From contig JACRPF010000006.1 in NCBI GenBank assembly GCA_016214035.1, positions 124,001 to 188,000 of the forward strand: a stretch of 64,000 nt of DNA, given 5' to 3'. This document shows, piece by piece, positions 42,706-51,381 of this stretch. The notes beneath the pieces were generated by a model. That model did no database searches. It was not told where the DNA came from and was given only the letters and a program-made list of their open reading frames with translations. Both the position numbers and the translations under genes were made by a program. The stretch is from Spirochaetota bacterium. GTDB taxonomy: Bacteria; Spirochaetota; Brachyspiria; Brachyspirales; JACRPF01. Each line of letters starts with the position of its first letter. Positions within the stretch are counted from its first letter, which is position 1.

Positions 42706-43626
42706 ATGCCCCAAGTGCTGATCGCCGGATCAACCGGATATCTCGGTTACTATATGACTGAAGCGTTCAGCCGCGGGGGATTTCAGGTCACCGCAATAGC
42801 CAAGGACCGGAGTGAGGAACGAGCGGTACAGACATTATGCGCGATGGGCGCTCAATGTGTGTATGTTGATGCGTCCCGTCGTGAATCGTTCAGCACTGCG
42901 CTTACCGGCATAGATGTCGTCATCTCCTGCATGGCAGCGCCGGGAGGCGGAAACGATGCCCAGGGTGATTTCTGGGCTATCGATCGTGACGCGAACATCC
43001 GTCTCGCAGAGGAAGCGGCGGATGCCGGCGTGAAGCACTTCATCCTGATGGCCACGTTCGAAGGTCCCCACTCGCGCCGTCAGACCGCGTTCAGCGACGC
43101 AAAAGAGACTGCGGTAGATGCAATCACCGCACGTGCATCGGCGTGCGGCATGATGCTCACCGTACTGCGCCCCAACGCGTACTTCAAAGACCTCACCAAC
43201 AGGGCTTTCACCTCCGTACGAGAGAAGAATACATACACGATATTCGGTGACGGGACTGTCCGCATCAATCCGATACACGGCGCCGATGTCGCGGCGATCG
43301 CGCTTGCGTGCGCACAGGGGACTATGGCCGGCGGAAGGCAGTATCCTCTCGGAGGTCCGGACACATTCACCTTCAGGGAACTCGGCGAACTTGCCGCTTC
43401 AGTACTCGGCACAAAAGATACGCTCAAAATAAAAGCACGGTCGATCGCGCCGTTCAGGATCATCGCGTTCATCGTGGGCATGGGTGCGCTATTTTCACGT
43501 TCGCTGCGCCGGCGCCATGCGCTCATCACCTGGATGCTGTATGCCCTCACCCATGACGCCATTGCTCCGTCATATGGGACACACCGGCTCGCAGACGAAT
43601 TCCGACGGAAGGCAGCCGTGCCTTAG
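42706..43626 (+). CDS. NAD(P)-binding atypical SDR (NmrA-like)
   Basis: From ATG at 42706, preceded by a perfect AAGGAGG SD, the protein is 306 residues. VLIAGSTGYLGYYMTEAFSRGG at the N-terminus is the nucleotide-binding motif; TGIDVVISCMAAPG and HFILMATFEG follow the NmrA/atypical SDR pattern. NPIHGADVAAIALA is a further family block. An in-frame reading to 42601 runs through the promoter region and is rejected. The C-terminus (about 250-306) has basic and hydrophobic patches. The substrate is unknown. Confidence 0.85.
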   Translation: MPQVLIAGSTGYLGYYMTEAFSRGGFQVTAIAKDRSEERAVQTLCAMGAQCVYVDASRRESFSTALTGIDVVISCMAAPGGGNDAQGDFWAIDRDANIRLAEEAADAGVKHFILMATFEGPHSRRQTAFSDAKETAVDAITARASACGMMLTVLRPNAYFKDLTNRAFTSVREKNTYTIFGDGTVRINPIHGADVAAIALACAQGTMAGGRQYPLGGPDTFTFRELGELAASVLGTKDTLKIKARSIAPFRIIAFIVGMGALFSRSLRRRHALITWMLYALTHDAIAPSYGTHRLADEFRRKAAVP

Positions 43627-43872
43627 GCATCATTCTGCCAATCAGATATAAATCCACGCCGGCGGGAAAACTCCGGCCGGACCAGGTAAAACTAGACTCC
43701 TACCGCGTGGTGTCCGACACCGGCGAACTCGACTTGGACTTGACGAAAAAACAGCGCGGCGTTGTCACGATTATGGGTTATGTGAAGAACACCTATGCGG
43801 GATGGATCGTCGAGGGTGATAGAGATCGGCCCGCGCTACAAAACGCTCTGGTACGAGATTACCGCACGCTGA
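43623..43872 (+). pseudogene. Truncated, frameshifted C-terminal gene remnant
   Basis: An open frame from 43623 reads a protein-like tail (SYRVVSDTGELDLDL, VTIMGYVKNTYAGWIV). It switches frame near 43812-43822 and ends KTLWYEITAR at the stop 43870-43872. No start or N-terminus is present; the SDR stop is directly upstream. The same ending, KTLWYEITAR plus stop, recurs at 46714. I read this as the decayed end of a lost gene, whose identity I cannot name. Confidence 0.5.
43825..43872 (+). repeat. Direct repeat copy 1 (48 bases)
   Basis: This 48-base segment matches 46667-46714 at 44 of 48 positions in the same orientation. Both end with codons for KTLWYEITAR and a TGA stop. The two copies bracket the GH10 and agarase-like genes. 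Confidence 0.85.
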
Positions 43873-43909
43873 AAGAGCACAGCTGAAGGCGGCAGAAGCA
43901 CCCGCGGGA

Positions 43910-45106
43910 TCATTCCTGCGTATCGCAGAGCGCCTTGAGTACCGCCTGATAGATTGCTCGCGGCTGGAACTGCTCATCAAACAAGCGGACCTTCTGCCCG
44001 ACCAGCCAATGCCGGTTGACCGCCTCTGAAAGCCCCCAGATATCGATGCGGTTCACTCCGGCTTCCCGGGCCGCCTTCACAATGCCGTAGTAGCGCTCAG
44101 CCTGAAGCTTTTCATAATCCGCCGGGAACGGATTTCCTTTTTTCCACCCCGTCCCCATACTCACGTCCAATTCGGTTATGTAGACCTCCATGCCCAGGTC
44201 TTTGAAGCGCCGGATATTTTTTTTGATGCTGTCCCAATCGTAGGTCCGGTTGACCTGGAGATGACCCTGAAAGCCCACCGCATCAACGCGGACACCGCTG
44301 TTGAGCAGGTGTTTGATTAATTGATAGAGGGCGTCGCTCTTGCGGTTGATCTCTTCCACTTCGCAATCACGGATCTCCAGCTTTCCGACGGCCATGGAGG
44401 CATACTGCAGCGCCTTCCGGAAAACAACGGGATGCTTCTCATTGACTTTGGCATCGCCGTTCAAGCCGGACTGGTCGGCTTCGAATCCCATGCGCAACCA
44501 CACACAGTCCTGCGGGCCGGTTCCGTCCTTTTTATATTCTCCGCCCGCAGCTTTATAGACGAACATCTCATTGAAAATATTCCAGCCGTCCATCTTGCGC
44601 ATGTTGTCATTCGCGGTCATGAGTGCAATTATGTACCGCTGCAGAAGCTTATCCAGCTCCTCTGATGTGTATTGGTTTTTCCAGAACCACTGGGGAAAAT
44701 ATGTGTTCGGACCGACCATGAGGTGCTGCAGGATTTTCTGCCGGTGTTCGAGACCCCAGTTCACGAGGGCATTCAGCCCGTCGGTCCTGAAGACCATCTT
44801 CTCAATTGTGGCGGGAGCCGCATCGGGCCACGACCCCTGATAGGACGGATAGACCTGCACCTGAAGTCCTGTGCAATTCCTCAGCTGCAGTTCGGCGCAC
44901 TGCTCCGCAAACTCCCCCGCGATAACGGAATCACTCCTCCCGGTTGCACTCGACTTCGAGCCGATAATGGTCTTCCCCGCATAATCCTTAAGCGCCCTGG
45001 AGGGATCAAAGAGCGGCCTGTCATTACCGATCGCCATCAGCGGTGAGACAAAGGCGATCTGACCCACGCCCAGTACATGCAGAAATGTTCTCAGGTATTG
45101 ATTCAC
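43910..45106 (-). CDS. GH10 endo-1,4-beta-xylanase, secreted
   Basis: The 398-residue protein has a hydrophobic N-terminus (to about 26) and a GH10 barrel. The acid/base is Glu180 (WNIFNEMF) and the nucleophile Glu312 (VYITELDVS). VDAVGFQGHL near 275-282 is the classic GH10 motif. Acting on xylan backbones, it would feed the pentose-responsive regulators nearby. It overlaps the upstream agarase-like gene by four bases. Both genes begin with a similar leader (YLR..HVLG) and have codon use that looks less GC-rich at third positions than neighbours, and they sit between direct repeats, so horizontal acquisition is plausible. Confidence 0.92.
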   Translation of the reverse strand: MNQYLRTFLHVLGVGQIAFVSPLMAIGNDRPLFDPSRALKDYAGKTIIGSKSSATGRSDSVIAGEFAEQCAELQLRNCTGLQVQVYPSYQGSWPDAAPATIEKMVFRTDGLNALVNWGLEHRQKILQHLMVGPNTYFPQWFWKNQYTSEELDKLLQRYIIALMTANDNMRKMDGWNIFNEMFVYKAAGGEYKKDGTGPQDCVWLRMGFEADQSGLNGDAKVNEKHPVVFRKALQYASMAVGKLEIRDCEVEEINRKSDALYQLIKHLLNSGVRVDAVGFQGHLQVNRTYDWDSIKKNIRRFKDLGMEVYITELDVSMGTGWKKGNPFPADYEKLQAERYYGIVKAAREAGVNRIDIWGLSEAVNRHWLVGQKVRLFDEQFQPRAIYQAVLKALCDTQE

Positions 45107-46536
45107 TTTTCACCTTCCGTTTCCACTCCGTATATACGTTCGTACAGTTTTTTGTGTATCCCGGCGTAGCGCTGCACCGTGCGCACATATGGCCGGCCAT
45201 CCTGCTGCACCAATCCCTGTTTCAGCACGTTACCTTGCGGCATAGCAACGGGCAGGTCGATATATTCGCAGCGATGAATGCCCACCATGTTCGGCTGCGC
45301 AAAGGCGTCATCCAAGTAGTGCGCCCAGAGATCCGCCGCCGCGTCTTCGGTGGGCCACGATCCCCACATCCCCGACGGGAATTGCGGCGTGGCAAAGTTC
45401 ACCGCGAAATCGCAGATTAATATCGGCTTGCCGGTGAGCTCAGCAATACGGTCAAACGCCGCCTTGTCAAAACGGGCAGCCATTCCCTTTATTGGAATCG
45501 GCTGAATCGCCACGCCGTCGATATAGGGAACCGCCTCTTTGATGACATCTTCCAGCCCCAGATCAACCGACGCATAACGATCACCGAAGATCAAATGTTG
45601 CGGATCGAGTTTTCGGATCTCGTCATGACAGAACTTGTAATACTCCCGGACCAGAACTGCAACGAACGCTCTGTCGTCATCCATGACTGACTGATCGTCC
45701 GGCCGCAGATTTGCCCATGCCCGTTCCGCCAGGAGACCGGCACGGTCCGCCACAATTGTCCCGTACGCTTCATTGACAGCAGCCACCGTCTTCCGCCGTT
45801 CCAGAAGAAAATCAACATATCGTATTTTACCCGGCGCACCGGCCGCCAATCTGCGATAGGCGAACGGCCAGTCGTTTCCCTTCCGCCGCAATTCAAGGTT
45901 CCACCATTGCGGCAGGTCCACATACATATATCCGATGAGGTTTTTCAATCCTTTCACGGGCTCGACGTACTCTGCTATACTCCGGGCGAGATCGCGGCGC
46001 ACAGTTCCATCGAACAGATCAATGCGTTCGGGATTTTTTGAATACCGTGAGATTTCGAGCAGTTCCAATGAAACCACCGCCGGCATCTCATTGAGCATCG
46101 CCTGCCGGTTCTGCTTATTGACCCCGCCATAACCAGCCGAATTGAACCCCCAGCGGCGCAGATTTTCGGCAGCATCCCTTGTGAATGCAGTGAAATCACG
46201 ATGATATGCCGCATCAAACAACGGAAGTGCACACGCCGCCAGGATGTGTGTCACACCCAGCGAAATCATGCTGTTGCCGTCCGGCGTTACCAGCCACCAG
46301 CGGTCTTTTATCTGCTGCAGTGAAAACCACCCGGTCGCCCGGCCTTTGATACTCCTCGAACCGCCGTACGAATCCAGATCGAGACGCGCCTTGACGTCCG
46401 CCACTTCAACCTGCCTGGCGGTTGTGATGTCATAGGCGCCGAGATTGGTTCCGGCGGCGCACAGAACAGCCGACGGCGTGATGGCGATGATGCCTGCACC
46501 GAGAACGTGCGGCAGTATGCGCAGATATTTGCACAT
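45103..46536 (-). CDS. Agarase-like (GH50-type) glycoside hydrolase, secreted
   Basis: From ATG at 46536 the protein is 477 residues with a leader (MCKYLRILPHVLGAG) like that of the GH10 neighbour. Longer in-frame starts at 46605 and 46683 lack this signal at the N-terminus. GWFSLQQIKDRWWLVTPDG and SMISLGVTH near 55-90 are the opening of agarase-like GHs. IGYMYVDLPQWW, HLIFGDRYAS and ILICDFAVNF follow as barrel strands. The substrate (agarose or another galactan/xylan) is uncertain. It is first in the two-gene operon with GH10. Confidence 0.65.
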   Translation of the reverse strand: MCKYLRILPHVLGAGIIAITPSAVLCAAGTNLGAYDITTARQVEVADVKARLDLDSYGGSRSIKGRATGWFSLQQIKDRWWLVTPDGNSMISLGVTHILAACALPLFDAAYHRDFTAFTRDAAENLRRWGFNSAGYGGVNKQNRQAMLNEMPAVVSLELLEISRYSKNPERIDLFDGTVRRDLARSIAEYVEPVKGLKNLIGYMYVDLPQWWNLELRRKGNDWPFAYRRLAAGAPGKIRYVDFLLERRKTVAAVNEAYGTIVADRAGLLAERAWANLRPDDQSVMDDDRAFVAVLVREYYKFCHDEIRKLDPQHLIFGDRYASVDLGLEDVIKEAVPYIDGVAIQPIPIKGMAARFDKAAFDRIAELTGKPILICDFAVNFATPQFPSGMWGSWPTEDAAADLWAHYLDDAFAQPNMVGIHRCEYIDLPVAMPQGNVLKQGLVQQDGRPYVRTVQRYAGIHKKLYERIYGVETEGEK

Positions 46537-46666
46537 GATTCTTACGATCAATGGCGGTATAAAAGCGGAAAGGTGTTTGCGGCTTTCATTGCGGCTATCT
46601 CGCATGATATCAATATACTCCGGTGAACCGTCATTGTCAATGCCGCCTGTCGGAGTCGTCGTAGAT

Positions 46667-46714
46667 ATCGGTACGCGCTGCAAAACGCTCTGGTACGAGA
46701 TTACCGCGCGCTGA
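46667..46714 (+). repeat. Direct repeat copy 2 (48 bases)
   Basis: This is the second copy of the repeat at 43825-43872 (44 of 48 identical), upstream of the agarase-like gene and 45 bases before the next GH. It is a piece of the same lost reading frame end. Confidence 0.85.
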
Positions 46715-46721
46715 CCGTCGC

Positions 46722-46750
46722 TTGAAAATCATTTCCACGCGTGATATAGT
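46722..46750 (+). promoter_or_regulatory. Promoter of the GH at 46760, near-leaderless
   Basis: TTGAAA (46722-46727), 17 bases and TATAGT (46745-46750) end nine bases before the ATG at 46760, so the predicted leader is only a few bases and no SD exists. Confidence 0.55.
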
Positions 46751-46759
46751 GTCATTATT

Positions 46760-48289
46760 ATGGCCATATCGCAGAAAGTATATAAAGCACTCCGCACTAC
46801 TCTTCAGGCAGCTGTCACTTTATTCGCATGTTCTTCCATTATATTCAGCGCGCCGGCGCGTCAGGCGGATTCGTTCATGGACTCCATCGGCGTCTGCGTG
46901 CATATGTTCATGAACGGGCTTTACACGAACAATTACAGTTTTGTAAAATCAAAACTCCTTGCGGCAAACATCAGGCACGTTCGCGACGACCTTGCTGTTG
47001 ACCGGCCTATCGGGACGGCGGCATGGAAGGATATGGCGGCAAGCGGCATCAAGATCGGATTTATACTGAATCAGGCATGGGCGACTGTCGATACCTATCG
47101 TTCATATTTAAAGACGAACGGACTCATAAGCGCTGCCGACTATTTTGAAGGACCGAACGAATTTGACGGTGCGCAGTCAAATTGGGTCAGCGTATTATCG
47201 AATTATCAGGCGGACATCTATACGAAGATGAAGGGCGATCCGGAAACGGCGTCAATTCCCGTGATAGCTCCGTCGTTCATCATCAATCACGCGTCGTACC
47301 GGTCGAATCTGGGGAATATCAGCGCCATCGCCGATTACGGCAATTGTCATCCGTATCCGGGCGGGGCGATGCCGTCGACAAGTCAGACAACGAATGAGAT
47401 CGCAGCATGCGCCATCACCACCGGAACGAATCCGGTGTTCATAACGGAGATCGGTTATCAGAACGCGACCAATACCACAAACGGTCATCACCCCGCATCC
47501 GAACTGGCCGCGGGCATTTATCTCCCGCGCATATATTTCGACATGTTCTCACGCGGCATCGTCAGGACCTATTACTATCAATTCCTGGATCACATCACCG
47601 ACGGCGGAGCGCTGACGAACGTAGAAGCGTACTTCGGTCTCATACGTTATGACCTGAGCGATAAGCCGGCGTATACCGCGCTCAAAAACATGACCGCGCT
47701 GGTGAAAGACCCCGGGCCATCATTCACGCCAGCCGGTCTTGTGTTTACCGTGAGCGGTACGCCGGTGAAAACCGTGCTGCTGCAGAAACGGGACGGAAGC
47801 TTTTATCTCGCACTCTGGCGCGAAGTATCGGTGTGGAATAACTCGTCACGCACGAATATCATACCGCCGGCATCGAATGTGACGGTAACACTGCCGGGCG
47901 CATATACGGTTGCGGTCTACAGTCCCACGGACTCGTCAAATGCCCTGCAGAATTTCACCAATGTAAGCAGCATGACGCTAAGTCTCCAGGGTGAAGTGAA
48001 GGTCCTGAAGATCGAATCAATTACAAGCAGCACCAACCGCATCATCACCGCACTCAGCGGCGTCCATTACAAGAAGGACGGTGTATCCATCGTTTTCATC
48101 GATATTCCGGATAGTACTGAGGGTTCGGTATACTCGCTGACGGGACGGATGATCGCAACGCTCACGAAGGATGCCCGCGGACTTGTGTGGAACGTATCGG
48201 GAAACGCCCGAACGATCCCCGGTGTGTATCTCTGCAGACTTCGTACGTTGACGGAAACGAAGATCGTTAAGGTAATCATGAAGCCGTAA
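46760..48289 (+). CDS. Secreted clan GH-A-like glycosidase with T9SS-like C-terminal domain
   Basis: The 509-residue protein has a signal region (about 1-36, LFACSSIIFSAPARQA). The barrel has acid/base candidate Glu134 (YFEGPNEFDG) and nucleophile candidate Glu230 (VFITEIGYQ). A beta domain spans about 330-420. The last 70 or so residues (VYSLTGRMIATL, IPGVYLCRLRTL, KIVKVIMKP) resemble type IX secretion sorting or FlgD-Ig-like C-terminal domains. The neighbouring M14 protein ends in the same type of domain. The GH family is not clear (GH5/GH39-like). The promoter suggests a leaderless or near-leaderless mRNA. Confidence 0.72.
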   Translation: MAISQKVYKALRTTLQAAVTLFACSSIIFSAPARQADSFMDSIGVCVHMFMNGLYTNNYSFVKSKLLAANIRHVRDDLAVDRPIGTAAWKDMAASGIKIGFILNQAWATVDTYRSYLKTNGLISAADYFEGPNEFDGAQSNWVSVLSNYQADIYTKMKGDPETASIPVIAPSFIINHASYRSNLGNISAIADYGNCHPYPGGAMPSTSQTTNEIAACAITTGTNPVFITEIGYQNATNTTNGHHPASELAAGIYLPRIYFDMFSRGIVRTYYYQFLDHITDGGALTNVEAYFGLIRYDLSDKPAYTALKNMTALVKDPGPSFTPAGLVFTVSGTPVKTVLLQKRDGSFYLALWREVSVWNNSSRTNIIPPASNVTVTLPGAYTVAVYSPTDSSNALQNFTNVSSMTLSLQGEVKVLKIESITSSTNRIITALSGVHYKKDGVSIVFIDIPDSTEGSVYSLTGRMIATLTKDARGLVWNVSGNARTIPGVYLCRLRTLTETKIVKVIMKP

Positions 48290-48408
48290 CGGTGGAACAC
48301 GGATCATAGTTTCAACTCATAGACAAAAACAGCGCCTTCATGCCGCTATCGCCGTATGGAAAAGTGATCAACGCCGCTGCGGCACGCCGCGAGAACGCAT
48401 GACCCGTT

Positions 48409-48459
48409 ATGCAAAAGTTGCATAAATTTGTTGACAGTTGCATATAAATTGCTTATACT
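48409..48459 (+). promoter_or_regulatory. Promoter and palindrome upstream of the M14 gene
   Basis: TTGACA (48431-48436), 17 bases and TATACT (48454-48459) make a good promoter. ATGCAA-AAG-TTGCAT (48409-48423) is a perfect inverted repeat just upstream, and GTTGCATAAATT recurs as GTTGCATATAAATT over the promoter. This suggests an activator or repressor site. Confidence 0.62.
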
Positions 48460-48478
48460 GTATTCACGAGGTACCACT

Positions 48479-51268
48479 ATGAAAAACATATCATTTCGAA
48501 GATTGCTCATACGTATGGCGGCAATCGCAGCAGCGTCATGCAGCGTATTCGCAGGAACTTTGACCGTCGCGGATTTTTCATTTAACGGCGAGTATGGTTC
48601 AAAGGGAGCAGTTATCTCGTATGTCAGCGAGAATCGATTCAAGGTGGTCCTCGGGGCGGCACCGGGACACGACAACTGGCCTAACATGCTGCAGTTCATC
48701 ATCTCGAGCAATGCACTCGGCAAATCGATAAGAATTGACACCTTGTTCAATTCTGCTGCAGAGTGGGATTACCATTATAACCATTACTTTTCTTCATACT
48801 CATATGACAGAGTGACCTGGTATCCGCTTACGTATCAAAACACAAACTACTCATGGGAACCGCGTGATGACTGGATCATATTACCGGTTATGCAGCAGGA
48901 TAAGGTTTACTTCGGGCATATGATCCCGATGAGTTATGAAGAAACAATACGGATTGCAGATAAATACAAAAATAATCCCTGCGTTTTTATTACAAATATC
49001 GGACAATCCGCGGAAGGCAGAAACATATACCGTTTTGTGATCACGGATCCAAACAGCCCGGTACCCCGGACAAACCGATGGGGTATGTATTTCTCTCAAG
49101 TGCATCCGGGTGAATGTAATGCCGCATGGCGTAATGTCGGGATGATGGAATGGCTGCTTGGCGATACCGAAGCGGCAGCCGATGCGCGCAGACGGACCAT
49201 CTGCCACTTCGTTCTTCTTGCCAGTCCCGATTCTGCTAAATACGGATTCTATCGGGTAAATACGCTTGGTGTTGATATGAATCAATCATACAGATCTGCC
49301 GGTTCATCTGCAGCAGCGCAGACCCCCGAAGCTTATGTCATGCAGCGAGATCTTGAGCGCATCATGGCAACCTCGGAAAAGATCACGATAAATTGGAATA
49401 ATCACAATTCAGAATTGAGGGTGTATAATCACCCGGTAAAAATCGGATCGGAAATAAGCATCCTTGGCGGAACGAATCTTCTGGCGGCATACTTCAGACA
49501 GAGTGACCTATTGAACACTATCTATGATCCGATGGATAACTCAAAAAGCCTCATCGGGTCGTCATGGGCGGGCGGGCCTTGTGTGCAATTCGGTATTTCC
49601 GGATTTCTATGCGAAGGCGGCGGCAGGTTCCGCACCATGTATACAAATAAAACAGCCGGAGAAGCAACAATTCGGGGCTTGACCGCTTTTTATAAAAACA
49701 CGAAATCCGGGGAACCTGTTGTGCCGATTATTACGGGTGTGCTGCCGAGTCTGACGACGAACAAAGCGTTTACCATCACACTTGATGTGACTGCCGATTA
49801 TGGCTATTGGTCAACGAACGGCGGTTCATACCGGCAGTTCACCACAAGCGGCGTGAGCATCCCTATCGCGGCCACAACAACGCTATCGTATTATGGACGC
49901 AATGCGGGCGGATATTCCAGCGTAACAAATACAAGAACCTACACGATTGATATGGATGCACCTACAGTGAGCGGCGTACCTGAAAGCTGTACCACGAACA
50001 GGCCTTTTGCTATTACTTTGGATGTAAACGAAAACCACGGTTATTGGTCAATCAATGGCGGTGCATATCAGCAAATTACAACCAACGGTGCAGCACTCTA
50101 TATCGACCGCACGACAACGCTTCGTTATTACGGCATGGATGCTTTTGGAAATGCAAGCGCAACAAACACGAAATCGTATGCATTCTCTGTTGCCGGCTGT
50201 GTCTATGAAGGGGAAATCGCGACGCTCTACAGGGCAGGCATTGCTGCAAATCAAAGCGGTTACACCGGTACCGGATTCATCGACTTTTTCAATGAGATCG
50301 GCAGTTCTGCCGCATGGAACATCACTGCGGGTGCGGCAAAATCATATACAGCGATATTCCGATACGCGAACGGCATCACACCGGCAAGACCATGCGCCGT
50401 CTCTGTCAACGGCATCGATAGCGGCACGGTCATGTTTGAACCTACCGGCAGCTGGGCTTCCTGGCGCTATGGTGTCGTTGAGACGGCTCTCGCCGCCGGT
50501 GCATATGCAGTGAAACTGATGTCTGCTGTTTCGAACGGCGGACCGAATGTTGATTCTCTGATGTTTGGATATGATTACGAGGGCGAAGAGGCGGCGATAA
50601 TATACCGGGGTGTTGTTGCAACGAATTGGACAGGATTCTGCGGTAAAGGATTTCTTGATCTTGAGTCGGCGGCGGGAAGTTATGCTGAATGGAATGTTGT
50701 TTCCAGCACCGCACAGACGGTGACGATATTAGTCCGATATGCTAACGGTCTTGCAGCCGATCGGCCATGCGACATCGTGGTGAACGGCACTGCTGTTGGC
50801 CGAAACACGTTTGTGTCAACAGGTAATTGGACTGATTGGAAATATGCACACATTGCCGTACCGTTTACTGCCGGGGTGAATTCTATCCGATTTGCCGCAG
50901 CAAGCGCGCTTGGCGCGGCGAATATTGATAAGTTCACGGTTGTCTACGGAATTGAAATGGGTGCTGTTGCAAAATCCGCTGCTGATGAAAATACGATGAT
51001 AACACCACAGGCAGATACGGTCAGCGTGCAGAACATCCCATTTCGCGGTGTTGGAAATATCACGTTCTTAAATGTACCGCAAGGCGCATCGGCGCGTATA
51101 TATTCCCTTTCCGGCATGCTGATTGCTGAAGTTCAAAGCTCCTCGTCACATGAGCTCTCATGGAATGGCAGAGCATCTGACGGGAGTACGGTGAAACCCG
51201 GTGTGTATTTCTGCCAACTGAGTTCATCACAGGGCATAAAGATCGTTAAGATAATGGTGAAGAAATAG
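48479..51268 (+). CDS. Secreted M14 zinc carboxypeptidase with repeat, CBM and T9SS-like domains
   Basis: From ATG at 48479 (GAGG SD) the protein is 929 residues. After a signal peptide (about 1-26) comes an N-terminal beta domain and a carboxypeptidase domain of the cytosolic carboxypeptidase type. The zinc ligands are His209 and Glu212 (QVHPGECN) and His309 (WNNHNSE). GVDMNQSY and the catalytic Glu379 (FLCEGGG) complete the site. Two about 65-residue repeats (TLDVTADYGYWSTNGG, TLDVNENHGYWSINGG) follow, then two CBM6/CBM35-like modules (YEGEIATLYRAG, YEGEEAAIIYRG). The C-terminus matches the T9SS-like domain of the GH upstream. The substrate is unknown. Confidence 0.8.
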   Translation: MKNISFRRLLIRMAAIAAASCSVFAGTLTVADFSFNGEYGSKGAVISYVSENRFKVVLGAAPGHDNWPNMLQFIISSNALGKSIRIDTLFNSAAEWDYHYNHYFSSYSYDRVTWYPLTYQNTNYSWEPRDDWIILPVMQQDKVYFGHMIPMSYEETIRIADKYKNNPCVFITNIGQSAEGRNIYRFVITDPNSPVPRTNRWGMYFSQVHPGECNAAWRNVGMMEWLLGDTEAAADARRRTICHFVLLASPDSAKYGFYRVNTLGVDMNQSYRSAGSSAAAQTPEAYVMQRDLERIMATSEKITINWNNHNSELRVYNHPVKIGSEISILGGTNLLAAYFRQSDLLNTIYDPMDNSKSLIGSSWAGGPCVQFGISGFLCEGGGRFRTMYTNKTAGEATIRGLTAFYKNTKSGEPVVPIITGVLPSLTTNKAFTITLDVTADYGYWSTNGGSYRQFTTSGVSIPIAATTTLSYYGRNAGGYSSVTNTRTYTIDMDAPTVSGVPESCTTNRPFAITLDVNENHGYWSINGGAYQQITTNGAALYIDRTTTLRYYGMDAFGNASATNTKSYAFSVAGCVYEGEIATLYRAGIAANQSGYTGTGFIDFFNEIGSSAAWNITAGAAKSYTAIFRYANGITPARPCAVSVNGIDSGTVMFEPTGSWASWRYGVVETALAAGAYAVKLMSAVSNGGPNVDSLMFGYDYEGEEAAIIYRGVVATNWTGFCGKGFLDLESAAGSYAEWNVVSSTAQTVTILVRYANGLAADRPCDIVVNGTAVGRNTFVSTGNWTDWKYAHIAVPFTAGVNSIRFAAASALGAANIDKFTVVYGIEMGAVAKSAADENTMITPQADTVSVQNIPFRGVGNITFLNVPQGASARIYSLSGMLIAEVQSSSSHELSWNGRASDGSTVKPGVYFCQLSSSQGIKIVKIMVKK

Positions 51269-51271
51269 AAT

Positions 51272-51315
51272 AATCGGCTGCTTCGATTTTGTTTCTTAAA
51301 ATCATCCGATTTTTT
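51272..51315 (+). terminator. Rho-independent terminator after the M14 gene
   Basis: AATCGG (51272-51277) pairs with CCGATT (51306-51311), and inside it GATTTT pairs with AAAATC. A run of six T (51310-51315) ends the structure. Confidence 0.6.
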
Positions 51316-51381
51316 CACAAGATTTACCAAGATTTTTTCCGCATTCCGGTGTAAACTGATAGAAAAATCAGGAGTCCCGAC

